Shown one piece after another: positions 50,569 through 59,655 of a stretch of DNA of 64,000 nt. The position numbers and the translations under genes are program-made. Position 1 is the stretch's first letter; each line of letters begins with the position of its first letter. This DNA is from Treponema sp. (GTDB lineage: Bacteria > Spirochaetota > Spirochaetia > Treponematales > Treponemataceae): the NCBI GenBank assembly GCA_017449265.1, contig JAFSJW010000031.1:1-64000 (forward strand), given 5' to 3'. The notes under the pieces were generated by a model. The model was not told where the DNA came from. It ran no database searches and saw only the letters and a program-made list of their open reading frames with translations.

Positions 50569-51339
50569 TTGTTTTTTATCGCAGCTTTAAGAAACATTAT
50601 AGACCTTCTCATAATGACCTTGATTTTCTACTACGCATGGGAGCTTATCACCAAAACGAACGCAATCCAGCTCGTGCAGGCAGTGATAATTCTGTCGCTT
50701 GCGGCGTTCGCCATCATTTTCCTTAAACTTCGGACGCTTTCGTGGATAGTAACCACAATCGGACCGCAAGTCCTTATAATAATGGCATTCGTATTTCAGC
50801 CTGAGCTGCGAAAAATATTCCTCAGGCTCGGGCAGAACATCAATTTCTCGTCCATTTTCCACATGAAGAAAACAAAAAGCTCCATCGACTTCAAGCAGGT
50901 CATGGAAGGAGCGGAAACATTATCCAAGATGAAAAAAGGAATGTTGCTGATTTTTCCGCGTAACACAAAAATAGACGATGTTATAGAATCCGGGGTGCGC
51001 CTTGATGCAGACCTGACAGCCGCCCTGCTAATAACGATTTTCGGGCATGAAACTCCGCTACACGATGGAGCAAGTATTATAGAAGGAAACAAAATCATCG
51101 CGGCGGGCTGCTTTCTTCAGCGTCTGAGCGAGCGCGCCGACATAAAGAAAACATTCGGAACGAGGCACAGGGCAGGGCTTGGGCTTTCGGAAGCGACAGA
51201 CGCAGTAGTTCTCATCGTTTCAGAAGAAACAGGCGCAATAAGCCTTGCATACGACGGAGACCTAAAATACGGCTGTACATCGGACGAAATCGTAAAAAAA
51301 CTGGAGGAGCTTTTAATCACCAATAAGGACAGGCGGTAA
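50569..51339 (+). CDS. cdaA: Diadenylate cyclase CdaA
   Basis: 256 residues with a TTG start after AGGAAA. It makes cyclic di-AMP. Three N-terminal hydrophobic segments (about 8-30, 35-55, 58-80) anchor it. The DAC domain (about 115-245) has LHDGASIIEGNKIIAAGC (Asp-Gly-Ala motif) and GTRHRAGLGLSEATDAVVL (Arg-His-Arg motif). The stop overlaps the ATG of the YbbR-domain gene (TAATG), giving the usual cdaA-cdaR pair. Confidence 0.95.
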   Translation: MFFIAALRNIIDLLIMTLIFYYAWELITKTNAIQLVQAVIILSLAAFAIIFLKLRTLSWIVTTIGPQVLIIMAFVFQPELRKIFLRLGQNINFSSIFHMKKTKSSIDFKQVMEGAETLSKMKKGMLLIFPRNTKIDDVIESGVRLDADLTAALLITIFGHETPLHDGASIIEGNKIIAAGCFLQRLSERADIKKTFGTRHRAGLGLSEATDAVVLIVSEETGAISLAYDGDLKYGCTSDEIVKKLEELLITNKDRR

Positions 51340-52364
51340 TGATAAAGAACAAAGCTATCCGCAAACTGATAGGCAGGAAAAAGGCGGACAAAGAAAAATT
51401 CATAACGATAATAACTCACAACTGGAAGAAGAAAATAACTTGCTTTGCGCTTGCCCTTCTTCTTTTCGTCTATAATCTGAACAAAGACTGGACGATTAAC
51501 GGAAAGGCGTTCAAAGTTCCTCTGAAAATCAACACCGATGAAATGGTCGTTTCTGCACCTTTCATGCCTGTAGTGAGTTTTCTTGTTCATGGCTCGGGCG
51601 ATAATCTGAGAAAACTATCCGAAAACGATTTTCTGGCATATGTTGACACGACTTATATCACCACCGACGGCGATTACGATTTTCCCGTCCTTCTGGAGCT
51701 TTCCGAAGAAGCCCTTTCGCTTGACCCGCTTGAAATAAAGGTAAAACCTGAGTCAGTACGACTGTCGCTTGAAAGACGCGTTTCGGGCTTCCTTAACATA
51801 GAGCCTCTTTACGGCGGAACCCCGGCCTTCGGCTACGAAGTCACATCAGTTTCCATAGAGCCTAGTCAGATTGAAGTATCAGGTCCGAAGTCAATCGTGC
51901 AGAACTCAAAGGAAATCATCGCCCAGACAAAGACTATATCAATAGACGGGATAAAAAGTTCCATCGAAAAGAAAGTCCATGTCAATATTCCGAACGCGCA
52001 TCTTAACGCTGAGAACACGGAAGTCACTGTCTATATCAAGGTGGCTCCCATAAAAACTTCAAAGACATTCGATAAGATTCCTGTAAAACTCATAAACATA
52101 AATCCGAACTTAGAGATTTCAAAGCAGCCTGAGCAAATATCCCTCACATTCGAGGGAAATATGGCAGACCTTGAGAATTACAAAATTCAGAACAACTTCG
52201 TCACAGCTGACTGCTCAAACATACATGAGCCTGGAACTTACAACCTGAAACTGAATGTGAACAGCCCTAAATATTTCACCGAATCGCCATCAAATCCAAA
52301 AACAATCTCGGTTGTATTCAATGTAAAGCAAAATGAGGACGAAAATATAAATGGGGATTTTTAA
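51339..52364 (+). CDS. cdaR: YbbR-domain protein CdaR
   Basis: 341 residues. One membrane segment (about 30-48, ITCFALALLLFVYNL) precedes three or four extracytoplasmic YbbR repeats (for example PLKINTDEMVVSAPFMPVVS, RVSGFLNIEPLYGGTPAFGY, PVKLININPNLEISKQPEQI). CdaR regulates the activity of CdaA in firmicutes. Translation is coupled to cdaA and acpS follows after 3 bases. Confidence 0.9.
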   Translation: MIKNKAIRKLIGRKKADKEKFITIITHNWKKKITCFALALLLFVYNLNKDWTINGKAFKVPLKINTDEMVVSAPFMPVVSFLVHGSGDNLRKLSENDFLAYVDTTYITTDGDYDFPVLLELSEEALSLDPLEIKVKPESVRLSLERRVSGFLNIEPLYGGTPAFGYEVTSVSIEPSQIEVSGPKSIVQNSKEIIAQTKTISIDGIKSSIEKKVHVNIPNAHLNAENTEVTVYIKVAPIKTSKTFDKIPVKLININPNLEISKQPEQISLTFEGNMADLENYKIQNNFVTADCSNIHEPGTYNLKLNVNSPKYFTESPSNPKTISVVFNVKQNEDENINGDF

Positions 52365-52367
52365 AGC

Positions 52368-52754
52368 ATGATTTTTGGTGTTGGAACTGACATAGCAAAA
52401 GTTTCTCGCTTTGAAAAATGGGTTCTGAACCAGAAAATGATAGAGCGGTTCTTCAATCCCTGCGAGATTTCCGAATTCAGCGGAAGGAATCTTAAGCACC
52501 TGTGCGAGCACTACGCCGCGCGCTTTGCCGCAAAAGAAGCCCTGTCCAAGGCTCTCGGAACAGGTTTTTCCGGACTTGAGCTGAAAGATTTCGGAATAAC
52601 GAATGATGAAAACGGAAAGCCTGAATTCCACTTCGGGCAGAAAACAAAAGAATATATCGGGCGCATAGCTGGAAAAAATTGGAAAGCGCACATTTCTTTG
52701 TCGCACGAAAAAGATTTTGCGATAGCTTTTTCAGTTATAGAAGCTGAGATGTGA
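52368..52754 (+). CDS. acpS: Holo-[acyl-carrier-protein] synthase
   Basis: 128 residues. It moves phosphopantetheine from CoA to ACP. IFGVGTDIAKVSRFEKW has the first Asp, RFAAKEALSKALGTGFSGL carries the Glu/Lys motif, and ISLSHEKDFAIAFSVIE ends the fold. It follows cdaR. Confidence 0.95.
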   Translation: MIFGVGTDIAKVSRFEKWVLNQKMIERFFNPCEISEFSGRNLKHLCEHYAARFAAKEALSKALGTGFSGLELKDFGITNDENGKPEFHFGQKTKEYIGRIAGKNWKAHISLSHEKDFAIAFSVIEAEM

Positions 52755-52786
52755 CAAGACTGCCCGTATTTTTATAGGAGGATTTT

Positions 52787-53689
52787 ATGCTCAGAAATAC
52801 AAAGAAAAAAGAGGAAGCTCCAAAAAAGACTAAAATCTCATTCTGGTCAAAGGAAAAATGCAAATGCCCGCTGTGCCTCAGGGAATTTGACAAAGAGGAA
52901 ATGCTTTCTGGCGGCGGAAGAATGAATGCGGGCGATTTGACAGACGAGCTTCACAGGCTTTATATTCCATCAAAAAACTACGGTCTGATTGTTCCGCTCC
53001 TCTATTCAGTAGGCGCGTGCCCAAGATGCCACATCGCGCTTTTCTGGAGCGATTTTTCTGAAATTGCGGAAAAAGATGTGGCAGAGCTTTTGGACGGTGA
53101 GGAAACTCGCAAAGCTCAGGTGGAGACAATATTTCCTCACTATGACCTCAAAAAAGAACGAAGTATTCTCGACGGCGCGGCTATGTACTATCTTGCGCTT
53201 TTGACATACGACAAGATTCCGCCCAAATATTCTCCGACAATAAAGCGTGCAATTCTTTCGCTCAGGCTTGCATGGATTTGCAATCACCTTAACGAAGTCA
53301 TACCGGGCTACAATTATGACATAGTCGCAAAAGGGTTCTATCAGAAAGCGCGCTTTTTCTATGAGCAGACACTTCTGAACGAAACGAGCGGTGCGGAACC
53401 TGTGGGCGGACTTGCAAGCTTCGGTCCTGACATTGACAAAAACTACGGCTACGACGGAATCATCTACCTGAACGCGCTCCTTGAGTACAAATACGGCCAG
53501 ACCGAAGACATAAACTTGCGCCTGAAAAAGTTTGAGACGAACAAGTATTCAATTGCGCGTATCTTCGGATTGGGAAAATCATCCAAGGCAAAGCCTGGGC
53601 CGCTCCTTGAAAAAGCCCGCGCGCTCTACGATATTTTCTCAAAGGCACTGAAAGACGCAAACAAGGTTGATGTTGACGATGACGAGTAG
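52787..53689 (+). CDS. DUF2225 protein with zinc-binding cysteines
   Basis: 300 residues. A Lys-rich start, then KCKCPLCLREFDKEEM and CPRCHIALFWSDFSEI, two CxxC pairs that should bind zinc. Helical TPR-like parts follow (IKRAILSLRLAWICNHLNEV, KGFYQKARFFYEQTLLNE, LLEKARALYDIFSKALKD). DUF2225 is common in firmicutes and spirochaetes; the function is not known. GGAGG precedes the ATG. It may be cotranscribed with truA (11 bases). Confidence 0.88.
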   Translation: MLRNTKKKEEAPKKTKISFWSKEKCKCPLCLREFDKEEMLSGGGRMNAGDLTDELHRLYIPSKNYGLIVPLLYSVGACPRCHIALFWSDFSEIAEKDVAELLDGEETRKAQVETIFPHYDLKKERSILDGAAMYYLALLTYDKIPPKYSPTIKRAILSLRLAWICNHLNEVIPGYNYDIVAKGFYQKARFFYEQTLLNETSGAEPVGGLASFGPDIDKNYGYDGIIYLNALLEYKYGQTEDINLRLKKFETNKYSIARIFGLGKSSKAKPGPLLEKARALYDIFSKALKDANKVDVDDDE

Positions 53690-53700
53690 CCGCAGGATTT

Positions 53701-54480
53701 ATGATGAGGAACATTCTTCTAACAATTTCCTACGATGGAACTGATTTCTGCGGCTGGCAGAGGCAGGATTCCGACGGAAAGAAAAATGTAATGCGCACGG
53801 TTCAGGGTGAAGTGGAGCTTGCGCTTGAAAAACTCCACAAAACGCCCGTGAGTCTTTACGGAAGCGGGCGTACCGACTCGGGCGTTCATGCGACAGCACA
53901 AGCCGCTAATTTTTTCTCTCCTATAGACTCAATCCCTGCGGAAAAATATGTTCAGGCCCTTAACTCGTTTCTGCCCCACGACATAAGAATAAACTCCGCA
54001 AAAGAAGTTTCCCCAGATTTCAACGCGCGCTTTTCTGCAACGAGCCGGACATACCGATATTTCATCCACTGCGGACAAAGCCCTCTTGCAAGCGAGATGC
54101 GCTATGTGTGGCCGATTCACCGCTTCCCGAACCTGAGGACGCTCAACGAAATGGCAGCATGCCTCAAAGGAGAGACGGATTGCGCCACATTCGCGGCAAG
54201 CGGAGACCAGAGCCTTTCCACATTCCGATTCATAGACAACGCAGTCTTTTTTCCTGACGGAGAAAAAATTGTGTTTGAGATTTCTGCGAACGCATTCTTA
54301 TGGAAAATGGTTCGGAGTATAACAGGAAGCCTGATTTTTTTTGAAAAAAGCGGAAAAGACGCTTCGTATTTCAAGGAGATACTTGAATCAAAGGACAGAA
54401 AGAAAGCAGGTCCTACAGCACCAAGCACGGGGCTTTTTTTATGGAGCGTTTCGTTCGACGGCATAAGGCGGCATGTGTGA
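53701..54480 (+). CDS. truA: tRNA pseudouridine synthase TruA
   Basis: 259 residues. It makes pseudouridine at positions 38-40 of tRNAs. LTISYDGTDFCGWQRQ, the catalytic Asp in YGSGRTDSGVHATAQAANF, YRYFIHCG and FLWKMVRSITGSLI are conserved. An extra 10-residue loop DSDGKKNVMRT lies after the first motif. Confidence 0.96.
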   Translation: MMRNILLTISYDGTDFCGWQRQDSDGKKNVMRTVQGEVELALEKLHKTPVSLYGSGRTDSGVHATAQAANFFSPIDSIPAEKYVQALNSFLPHDIRINSAKEVSPDFNARFSATSRTYRYFIHCGQSPLASEMRYVWPIHRFPNLRTLNEMAACLKGETDCATFAASGDQSLSTFRFIDNAVFFPDGEKIVFEISANAFLWKMVRSITGSLIFFEKSGKDASYFKEILESKDRKKAGPTAPSTGLFLWSVSFDGIRRHV

Positions 54481-54599
54481 TATAGCACTCCGTAACCAAG
54501 CAAGGCTTACCGCGAGTCTGCATACCAGCTGGCGAAAACACTCCAGTGAAAGCTCGCACATCTTTGCGGCAGAATTTCGCTCCCGCCGCAAAGACATTT

Positions 54600-55850
54600 C
54601 TACGCGGATTTTTCCTCAATAAGAAGAGTCTCCGCCTCAGGAACTTTCCTACTATCAACAATATCTTTTGTTATCGTAAGCCGTTTCCTGCCCTTCACGC
54701 TCGGAGCATCGAACATAAGATCCATAAGCATTTTTTCGACGATTGCGCGAAGTCCGCGCGCGCCAGTCTTCTGCTTTATTGCAGTATCGGCAATCGATTC
54801 AAGCGCATCGTTCGTAAAATCAAGCTCCAAATCGTCCATCTGGAAAGAAGCCTTGAACTGCTTTATGATTGCATTCTTCGGTTCGGTAAGAATCCTGATT
54901 AAATCATCTCGGGTAAGCTCTTTTAGGGCAACATTAATAGGCATTCGTCCAATAAGCTCAGGAATAATTCCGAACTTAACAAGGTCGTCAGGCGTACATT
55001 GGTTCAAAAGCTCCATACGCTGCTCTTCGCTCATTTTGCCCACATTAGAGCCGAATCCCATTGAATGAGAAGCAATTCTCTGCTCTATGATTTTATCAAG
55101 CCCGACGAACGCACCGCCCAAGATGAACAAAATGTTCGTCGTGTTAATCTCAATCATCTCCTGATTAGGATGCTTTCTTCCACCCTGCGGCGGAACGGAA
55201 GCCGCCGTTCCCTCGATTATCTTAAGCAAAGCCTGCTGGACGCCTTCGCCCGAAACATCACGCGTAATGCTCGTGTTCTCGCCTTTGCGCCCGATTTTAT
55301 CAATCTCGTCGATGAAAATAATCCCGCGCTCCGCCGCCTGAACATTTCCGTCAGCAGCATTGATGAGTTTCAAAAGAACATTCTCAACATCCTCACCCAC
55401 ATAGCCTGCCTCGGTAAGAGTCGTAGCATCCGCAATCGCAAAAGGAACCTTAAGCTTTTCGGCAAGAGTCTTTGCAAGAAGTGTCTTTCCGCTTCCAGTA
55501 GGTCCTATAAGAAGGACATTCGACTTCTCTATCTTCACATCATCCTTATTTTTCAATGTGGACATTCGCTTGTAATGATTGTAAACGGCAACGGACAAAG
55601 CTTTCTTGGCATAATCCTGACCTATGACATACTGATCCAGATACTCCTTGAATTCTCTCGGAGTCGGAACATCGGTCATCTCAATAGGAGCAACCTCCTT
55701 TACATTGTCATCCGCCATTTCCTGACAGATTCTTATACATTTATCGCAAATAAATATTCCACCTGCCGGAGACGCGACTAAAAAACGATCTTTGTCACTC
55801 GGTTTCCCGCAAAAAGAACAATACTGTGCATCATTTCTTCCGAAGCGCAT
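54600..55850 (-). CDS. clpX: ATP-dependent protease ATP-binding subunit ClpX
   Basis: 416 residues. The zinc-binding N-terminal domain [20 protein letters not shown] then [11 protein letters not shown] recognises substrates. AAA+: Walker [16 protein letters not shown] near residue 113, [32 protein letters not shown], and the sensor-2 end [19 protein letters not shown]. It unfolds proteins for ClpP. Its ATG overlaps the clpP stop by one base. Confidence 0.98.
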   Translation of the reverse strand: MRFGRNDAQYCSFCGKPSDKDRFLVASPAGGIFICDKCIRICQEMADDNVKEVAPIEMTDVPTPREFKEYLDQYVIGQDYAKKALSVAVYNHYKRMSTLKNKDDVKIEKSNVLLIGPTGSGKTLLAKTLAEKLKVPFAIADATTLTEAGYVGEDVENVLLKLINAADGNVQAAERGIIFIDEIDKIGRKGENTSITRDVSGEGVQQALLKIIEGTAASVPPQGGRKHPNQEMIEINTTNILFILGGAFVGLDKIIEQRIASHSMGFGSNVGKMSEEQRMELLNQCTPDDLVKFGIIPELIGRMPINVALKELTRDDLIRILTEPKNAIIKQFKASFQMDDLELDFTNDALESIADTAIKQKTGARGLRAIVEKMLMDLMFDAPSVKGRKRLTITKDIVDSRKVPEAETLLIEEKSA

Positions 55851-56464
55851 TAGCGATCCTCCACCTTATTTTTTCCAGGCATAACGTGATCCACAATTCC
55901 ATACTCAAGGGCTTCCTGTGCCGACATGAAGAAATCACGCTCAATGTCCTTTGCAATAATATCGGCACTTTTTTTTGTTTTTTGCGAAAGATAATCAATA
56001 GAAAGTTTTTTGAGCCTCATTATTTCTTTTGCTTGAACGGCGATGTCACTTTCCTGTCCTTGAACTCCGCCTGAAGGCTGATGAATCATAACCCTTGAGG
56101 AAGGAAGAGCGTATCGTTTTCCTTCTGTTCCGCCAGCAAGAAGAATTGCGCCCATGCTGCACGCCTGTCCCATGCAGATTGTCTGAATATCGCACTTAAC
56201 ATACTGCATTGTGTCGTAAATCGCAAGCCCCGCAGTAACGCTTCCGCCCGGGGAATTGATGTACATGCTGATGTCTTTGTCCGGATTCTCAGACTCAAGG
56301 AAAAGAATCTGAGCCACGACAAGATCCGCATTCAAATCATTGATTTCACCATCAACAAAAACAATCCTGTCTTTTAACAGGCGGGAAAAAATATCGTAAG
56401 ATCTTTCACCGTTTCCGCTTCGCTCAATAACGAAAGGAACATTATTGTTCATCTGCACATTCAT
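55850..56464 (-). CDS. clpP: ATP-dependent Clp protease proteolytic subunit
   Basis: 204 residues. I use [17 protein letters not shown] because GGAG lies 6 bases before this ATG; the ORF opens 21 bases earlier. Serine protease with the Ser in [14 protein letters not shown], the His in [11 protein letters not shown] and Asp near [13 protein letters not shown]. It forms the barrel used by ClpX. It lies in tig-clpP-clpX order, with a TGTTCGGAAA repeat and the tig terminator upstream, so clpPX has its own promoter. Confidence 0.97.
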   Translation of the reverse strand: MNVQMNNNVPFVIERSGNGERSYDIFSRLLKDRIVFVDGEINDLNADLVVAQILFLESENPDKDISMYINSPGGSVTAGLAIYDTMQYVKCDIQTICMGQACSMGAILLAGGTEGKRYALPSSRVMIHQPSGGVQGQESDIAVQAKEIMRLKKLSIDYLSQKTKKSADIIAKDIERDFFMSAQEALEYGIVDHVMPGKNKVEDR

Positions 56465-56489
56465 AAAGGACTCCGAAAAAAACATACAT

Positions 56490-56563
56490 TAGACCTGTTC
56501 GGAAATTGATTTTCAATAGAAAAAATCAATTTCCAGAGAAAATTCAGTTTCCGAACAACTCTA
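56490..56563. repeat. TGTTCGGAAA palindromic repeat, copy 4
   Basis: TAGACCTGTTCGGAAA at the left and TTTCCGAACAACTCTA at the right, with a nested AAATTGATTTT / AAAATCAATTT pair between them. About 75 bases between tig and clpP. It probably arose by pairing of two repeat arms and may carry the clpP promoter. Confidence 0.6.
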
Positions 56564-56565
56564 TT

Positions 56566-56605
56566 AAAAAAAAGCGGAATGCAGCATTTTTCAGTAGCAT
56601 TCCGC
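56566..56605 (-). terminator. Terminator of tig
   Basis: Minus strand: a perfect 9-bp stem (GCGGAATGC / GCATTCCGC), a 14-base loop and a run of eight T, 20 bases after the tig stop. Confidence 0.88.
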
Positions 56606-56625
56606 ATCCAAAGCATATTTATAAT

Positions 56626-58002
56626 TTAGTTATTTTTGAACAAATCGGCAAATTTTATCTTATCGCCTTTTGAAACTTTTACCTGAGCAAAAAGCTCCTT
56701 GTAAAGTTTCTGCTCTTTTACATCATCGATAAGATACTCTTTTGAGCGGGCATCCTCATAATGCTTCTTCACATCGTCAACAGAAACGCCGTTCTGCTCC
56801 GCAAGTTTCGCATACTCAGCCTCAATCTCTTCAGGAGTTACAGAAATATTCTTCTCCTTCATAAGAGCCTCAACGATAATTCTGCTCTTGAGCATTTTCT
56901 CGGCATCACCAGTCCACTCTTTAAGCATATCTTCTTTCTTCTGACCAGAAGCCGAAAGCATTTTCTCAAGCTCTGCCGGCGTAGTCTGGAACTGGCGGGC
57001 CATCATACTAAAGCGTCCGTCAAGCTCCGCGTTCAGCATACTCTGAGGAATCTCAAGCGGATTCTTCTCCACGAGCTGCTCAAGAAGAGAGTTGACTTTA
57101 ATCTCGTTCACCCTTCTGTTCTTTGCGTTCTCAACCTGACGCAATATATCTTTCTTCAAATCATCAAGAGTCTTGAACTTTTCGTTCACATCCTGAGCAA
57201 AATCATCATCCAATGCCGGAAGGTCTCGGACTTTGATTGCCTTGATAGTCACAGAATAATTTTTAGTTTTTCCGGCAAGCTCCGCATCTTTGTCATCGGC
57301 GGCATACGATTTTGTAACATCCTTAGTTTCGTCTTTTTTCATGCCCACGATGTCATCGTCAATTTTGTAAACATTCTCTGCAGTACCAACGGTGAATACG
57401 AATCCCTCGCGTTTTGTAGAAGCGATTTCTTTTCCAGACTCGTCTTTCTCAACGATGCTGATAGTAACAATATCATCCTTTGCCACAGGCTCGCCATCTT
57501 TTTTATCAACAACGACAGCATTTCTTTCCTGAAGACCTTTAAGTTCCTCCTGAACCTCATCATCGCCCACAGAAACTTCAGGCTCTTTTACAGTGATTCC
57601 AGAGAAATTCTTTACCTCAACTTTAGGGAACACATCATATGTAACTGTGTAAACAAAATCTTTTGAAACATCAAATTCTGGCATTTTCTCAAGGACTGGC
57701 TGCGCATAAGGAAGCGGACGCTCAACATTATCCTTTTCATTTGAGAAAATATCATTCAAAGTTTTATCGATAAGATCACTTGCGGCTTCCATCTTAATCT
57801 GCTCGCCGTACTTTCTCTCAAGAACATTCGCAGGAACTTTACCCTTTCTGAATCCAGGAATCTGAACTTGCTTAACATATTTTCCAAGCGTTTCTTTATA
57901 GCTGTCTGCTACATCTTTCTTCGCAACTGTTACGGTCAATTTTGCCGCTGAATGCTCAAGTTTCTCAATCTCTTTTGTGACTTCCACTTTAGAATCCCTC
58001 AT
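56626..58002 (-). CDS. tig: Trigger factor
   Basis: 458 residues. A ribosome-bound folding chaperone. Ribosome-binding domain with IPGFRKGKVPANVLERKYG near residue 50 (the GFRxGKxP motif), an FKBP-type domain (about 165-250; VAKDDIVTISIVEKDESGKE) and a helical C-terminal domain (about 260-440). It ends in a strong terminator before clpP. The tRNA-operon terminator lies 11 bases upstream of its ATG, so it needs its own promoter or readthrough. Confidence 0.97.
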   Translation of the reverse strand: MRDSKVEVTKEIEKLEHSAAKLTVTVAKKDVADSYKETLGKYVKQVQIPGFRKGKVPANVLERKYGEQIKMEAASDLIDKTLNDIFSNEKDNVERPLPYAQPVLEKMPEFDVSKDFVYTVTYDVFPKVEVKNFSGITVKEPEVSVGDDEVQEELKGLQERNAVVVDKKDGEPVAKDDIVTISIVEKDESGKEIASTKREGFVFTVGTAENVYKIDDDIVGMKKDETKDVTKSYAADDKDAELAGKTKNYSVTIKAIKVRDLPALDDDFAQDVNEKFKTLDDLKKDILRQVENAKNRRVNEIKVNSLLEQLVEKNPLEIPQSMLNAELDGRFSMMARQFQTTPAELEKMLSASGQKKEDMLKEWTGDAEKMLKSRIIVEALMKEKNISVTPEEIEAEYAKLAEQNGVSVDDVKKHYEDARSKEYLIDDVKEQKLYKELFAQVKVSKGDKIKFADLFKNN

Positions 58003-58012
58003 GTAATGAAAT

Positions 58013-58046
58013 AAAAAAAGCGATTCAGATGAAATCTAAATCGCTT
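58013..58046 (-). terminator. Terminator of the tRNA cluster
   Basis: Minus strand AAGCGATT-T-AGAT / ATCT-G-AATCGCTT, with a 3-base loop and seven T. It lies between the last tRNA-Gly and tig. Confidence 0.85.
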
Positions 58047-58052
58047 CAAAAG

Positions 58053-58124
58053 AGCGGAAAACGGGATTCGAACCCGCGACATCCACCTTGGCAAGGTGAC
58101 GCGCTACCACTGCGCTATTTCCGC
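58053..58124 (-). tRNA. tRNA-Gly (GCC), copy 2
   Basis: 72 bases. Acceptor GCGGAAA / TTTCCGC, anticodon loop TTGCCAA (GCC), T arm GCGGG-TTCGAAT-CCCGT. It is identical to the copy at 58166-58237, 41 bases away. CCA is not encoded. Confidence 0.95.
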
Positions 58125-58165
58125 AAATAAAAATCACATCTGTTAAAACAATGTTTTTGCAGTAA

Positions 58166-58237
58166 AGCGGAAAACGGGATTCGAACCCGCGACATCCACC
58201 TTGGCAAGGTGACGCGCTACCACTGCGCTATTTCCGC
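58166..58237 (-). tRNA. tRNA-Gly (GCC), copy 1
   Basis: 72 bases, same sequence as the other copy. The anticodon loop is TTGCCAA. It lies 7 bases after tRNA-Leu. Confidence 0.95.
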
Positions 58238-58244
58238 ATAATTT

Positions 58245-58324
58245 TGCGAGAGAAGGGACTTGAACCCTTACGCCGAAGCACTAGATCCTAAGTCTAGCGT
58301 GTATGCCAATTTCACCACTCTCGC
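58245..58324 (-). tRNA. tRNA-Leu (TAG)
   Basis: 80 bases. Acceptor GCGAGAG / CTCTCGC, anticodon loop CTTAGGA (TAG), a variable arm TGCTTCGGCGT typical of class II, discriminator A. Confidence 0.95.
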
Positions 58325-58371
58325 GAGCAAACCGGCAACGGACAGGAGTCACAATTCCGATCTTTCTAGTT

Positions 58372-58403
58372 AATAAGACCCTAGATTGCTCTAGGGTCTT
58401 ATT
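58372..58403. repeat. Perfect 14-bp palindrome next to tRNA-Lys
   Basis: AATAAGACCCTAGA / TCTAGGGTCTTATT with loop TTGC. It touches the 3' end of tRNA-Lys (58404). It may be a processing stem or weak terminator in the tRNA operon; no long T-run follows. Confidence 0.7.
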
Positions 58404-58476
58404 TGAGCGACCGGGGGATCGAACCCCGGACCCACAGATTAAGAGTCTGTTGCTCTACCAGCTGAGCTAGTCGCCC
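58404..58476 (-). tRNA. tRNA-Lys (CTT)
   Basis: 73 bases. Acceptor GGGCGAC / GTCGCTC (one G-U), anticodon loop CTCTTAA (CTT), T arm CCGGG-GTTCGAT-CCCCGG type. Confidence 0.95.
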
Positions 58477-58516
58477 AAGATTTTTCTAGTTTAACACACT
58501 TCAAAAAAAGTGTCAA

Positions 58517-58590
58517 TGCGTCCGACACGGGTCGAACGTGCAACCTACGGATTCGAAGTCCGTTGCTCTATCCAGTTGAGCTACGAACGC
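58517..58590 (-). tRNA. tRNA-Arg (TCG)
   Basis: 74 bases. Acceptor GCGTTCG / CGGACGC, anticodon loop CTTCGAA (TCG), discriminator A. Confidence 0.93.
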
Positions 58591-58594
58591 ATTT

Positions 58595-58627
58595 CTTCGG
58601 TCGTGGTTCTCTGAACCAGTGTCGAAG
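58595..58627. repeat. Hairpin between tRNA-His and tRNA-Arg
   Basis: The plus strand has CTTCG at the left end, GGTTC-TCT-GAACC at the centre and CGAAG at the right. The outer and central parts pair, the middle only weakly. A processing stem or a REP-like piece are both possible. Confidence 0.5.
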
Positions 58628-58700
58628 GGTGCCTGATGGGGCTCGAACCCACGACAATCAGATCCACAATCTGACGCTCTACCACTGAACTACAGGCACC
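58628..58700 (-). tRNA. tRNA-His (GTG)
   Basis: 73 bases including the extra 5' G. Acceptor GTGCCTG / CAGGCAC, G-1 paired with discriminator C, anticodon loop TTGTGGA (GTG). First tRNA of the cluster, about 17 bases after the -10 box. Confidence 0.95.
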
Positions 58701-58717
58701 GTAAAACTGATAAATAG

Positions 58718-58747
58718 ACTATAGCAAAAATCTCAGGATTTAGTCAA
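58718..58747 (-). promoter_or_regulatory. Promoter of the tRNA cluster
   Basis: Minus strand TTGACT (58742-58747), an 18-base spacer ending TGC, then TATAGT (58718-58723). The TGC before the -10 box is an extended -10 element, which is common for stable RNA genes. Confidence 0.78.
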
Positions 58748-58766
58748 TATCAATTCCAAAAAAAAT

Positions 58767-59645
58767 TCACAGCGCAACCGAAACCGTTACGCCCTTTCCA
58801 GAATGCTTGCCTAAAAGAAGTTCCGAGAACATTGCCGAAGCCATCGCAGCCCGCTCGCACACGCAGTCAACGCCCACAGTCCCCAGCACAAAATCAGATG
58901 AGGAAAATTTTCCAGGAAGTCCGTTAAGTTTTTCCGCAGAATAAAAAAAGGCGGGAATTTTATATTTTTCGGAAAAAGCGATTATCGCATCCTCATTTTT
59001 TTTTATATCTATTGAAGAAATTGATTTTATAAGGTTAAAATCAAGGTTGTTTTCAGAAAAAACATTCTGAACAAAAGACTCAAGCACATCAAAGCCAACG
59101 CCTTTTTTGCAGCCAATACCAACGGAAAAAATTTTTTCGCCACGAAGGACACGCCCCGAGATTTTTTTTATGATTTCAGGTCGGACGATTTTTTTCCCGT
59201 GCGCAACGCACCAAGAATCATACGCCCATTTTCCGTTCACATCAGTAGATGTCGTAACCACGGCTTGCGCCCCGAGTTTTTCGGAAAGAAAAGACGCCGC
59301 CCTATTCGCGCCTCCAATGTGGCAGCTCAAAATCGGAATAACAAACTTTCCGCTGTCATCAACGCACAAAACTGCGGGGTCACAAGTTTTTTTCAGAATG
59401 AACGGAGCGACCGAACGCACGGAAATTCCCATTGCGCCAACAAAAACAAGGAGCGTCTTTCTCCCGGAATGAGCCGAATCAAAAGCCTCTTTTACGAAAT
59501 CGGAAGAAGGCGCATGAGAAGAACCAAAAGCCGACAGGCAGAAAAACTCCGCCTGGCACTCAGCTCCAAAGACGGCGCATATTTTTTCTGAAAGACGCTC
59601 TCCCTGAGGCGTAAAACATAGCGCGAAAATCGATTCGTAATTCAT
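58767..59645 (-). CDS. cbiG: Cobalt-precorrin 5A hydrolase CbiG
   Basis: 292 residues from MNYESIFALCFTPQGERLSE; an in-frame ATG at 59696 would overlap cbiF by 41 bases. It opens ring A lactone in the anaerobic corrin route. The central domain has LLVFVGAMGISVRSVAPFI and LSCHIGGANRAASFLSEKLG, and the C-terminal CbiG domain has VGIGCKKGVGFDVLESFVQ and GTVGVDCVCERAAMAS. Anaerobic (early-cobalt) synthesis is implied because CbiG is specific to it. It follows cbiF. Confidence 0.93.
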   Translation of the reverse strand: MNYESIFALCFTPQGERLSEKICAVFGAECQAEFFCLSAFGSSHAPSSDFVKEAFDSAHSGRKTLLVFVGAMGISVRSVAPFILKKTCDPAVLCVDDSGKFVIPILSCHIGGANRAASFLSEKLGAQAVVTTSTDVNGKWAYDSWCVAHGKKIVRPEIIKKISGRVLRGEKIFSVGIGCKKGVGFDVLESFVQNVFSENNLDFNLIKSISSIDIKKNEDAIIAFSEKYKIPAFFYSAEKLNGLPGKFSSSDFVLGTVGVDCVCERAAMASAMFSELLLGKHSGKGVTVSVAL

Positions 59646-59655
59646 TTCAGCAAGA

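Noticed and set aside
55065-55781. Plus-strand ORF of 238 codons opposite clpX
   Set aside because: Antisense shadow of a highly conserved gene with no coding evidence of its own.
56761-57666. Plus-strand ORF of 301 codons opposite tig
   Set aside because: It lies inside tig on the other strand, is rich in Leu, Ile, Phe and His as expected of an antisense frame, has no ribosome-binding site and no domain. Tig is certain.
58053-58237. Possible repeat array (two identical 72-base units)
   Set aside because: These are two tRNA-Gly genes with full cloverleaf features, not a CRISPR array.
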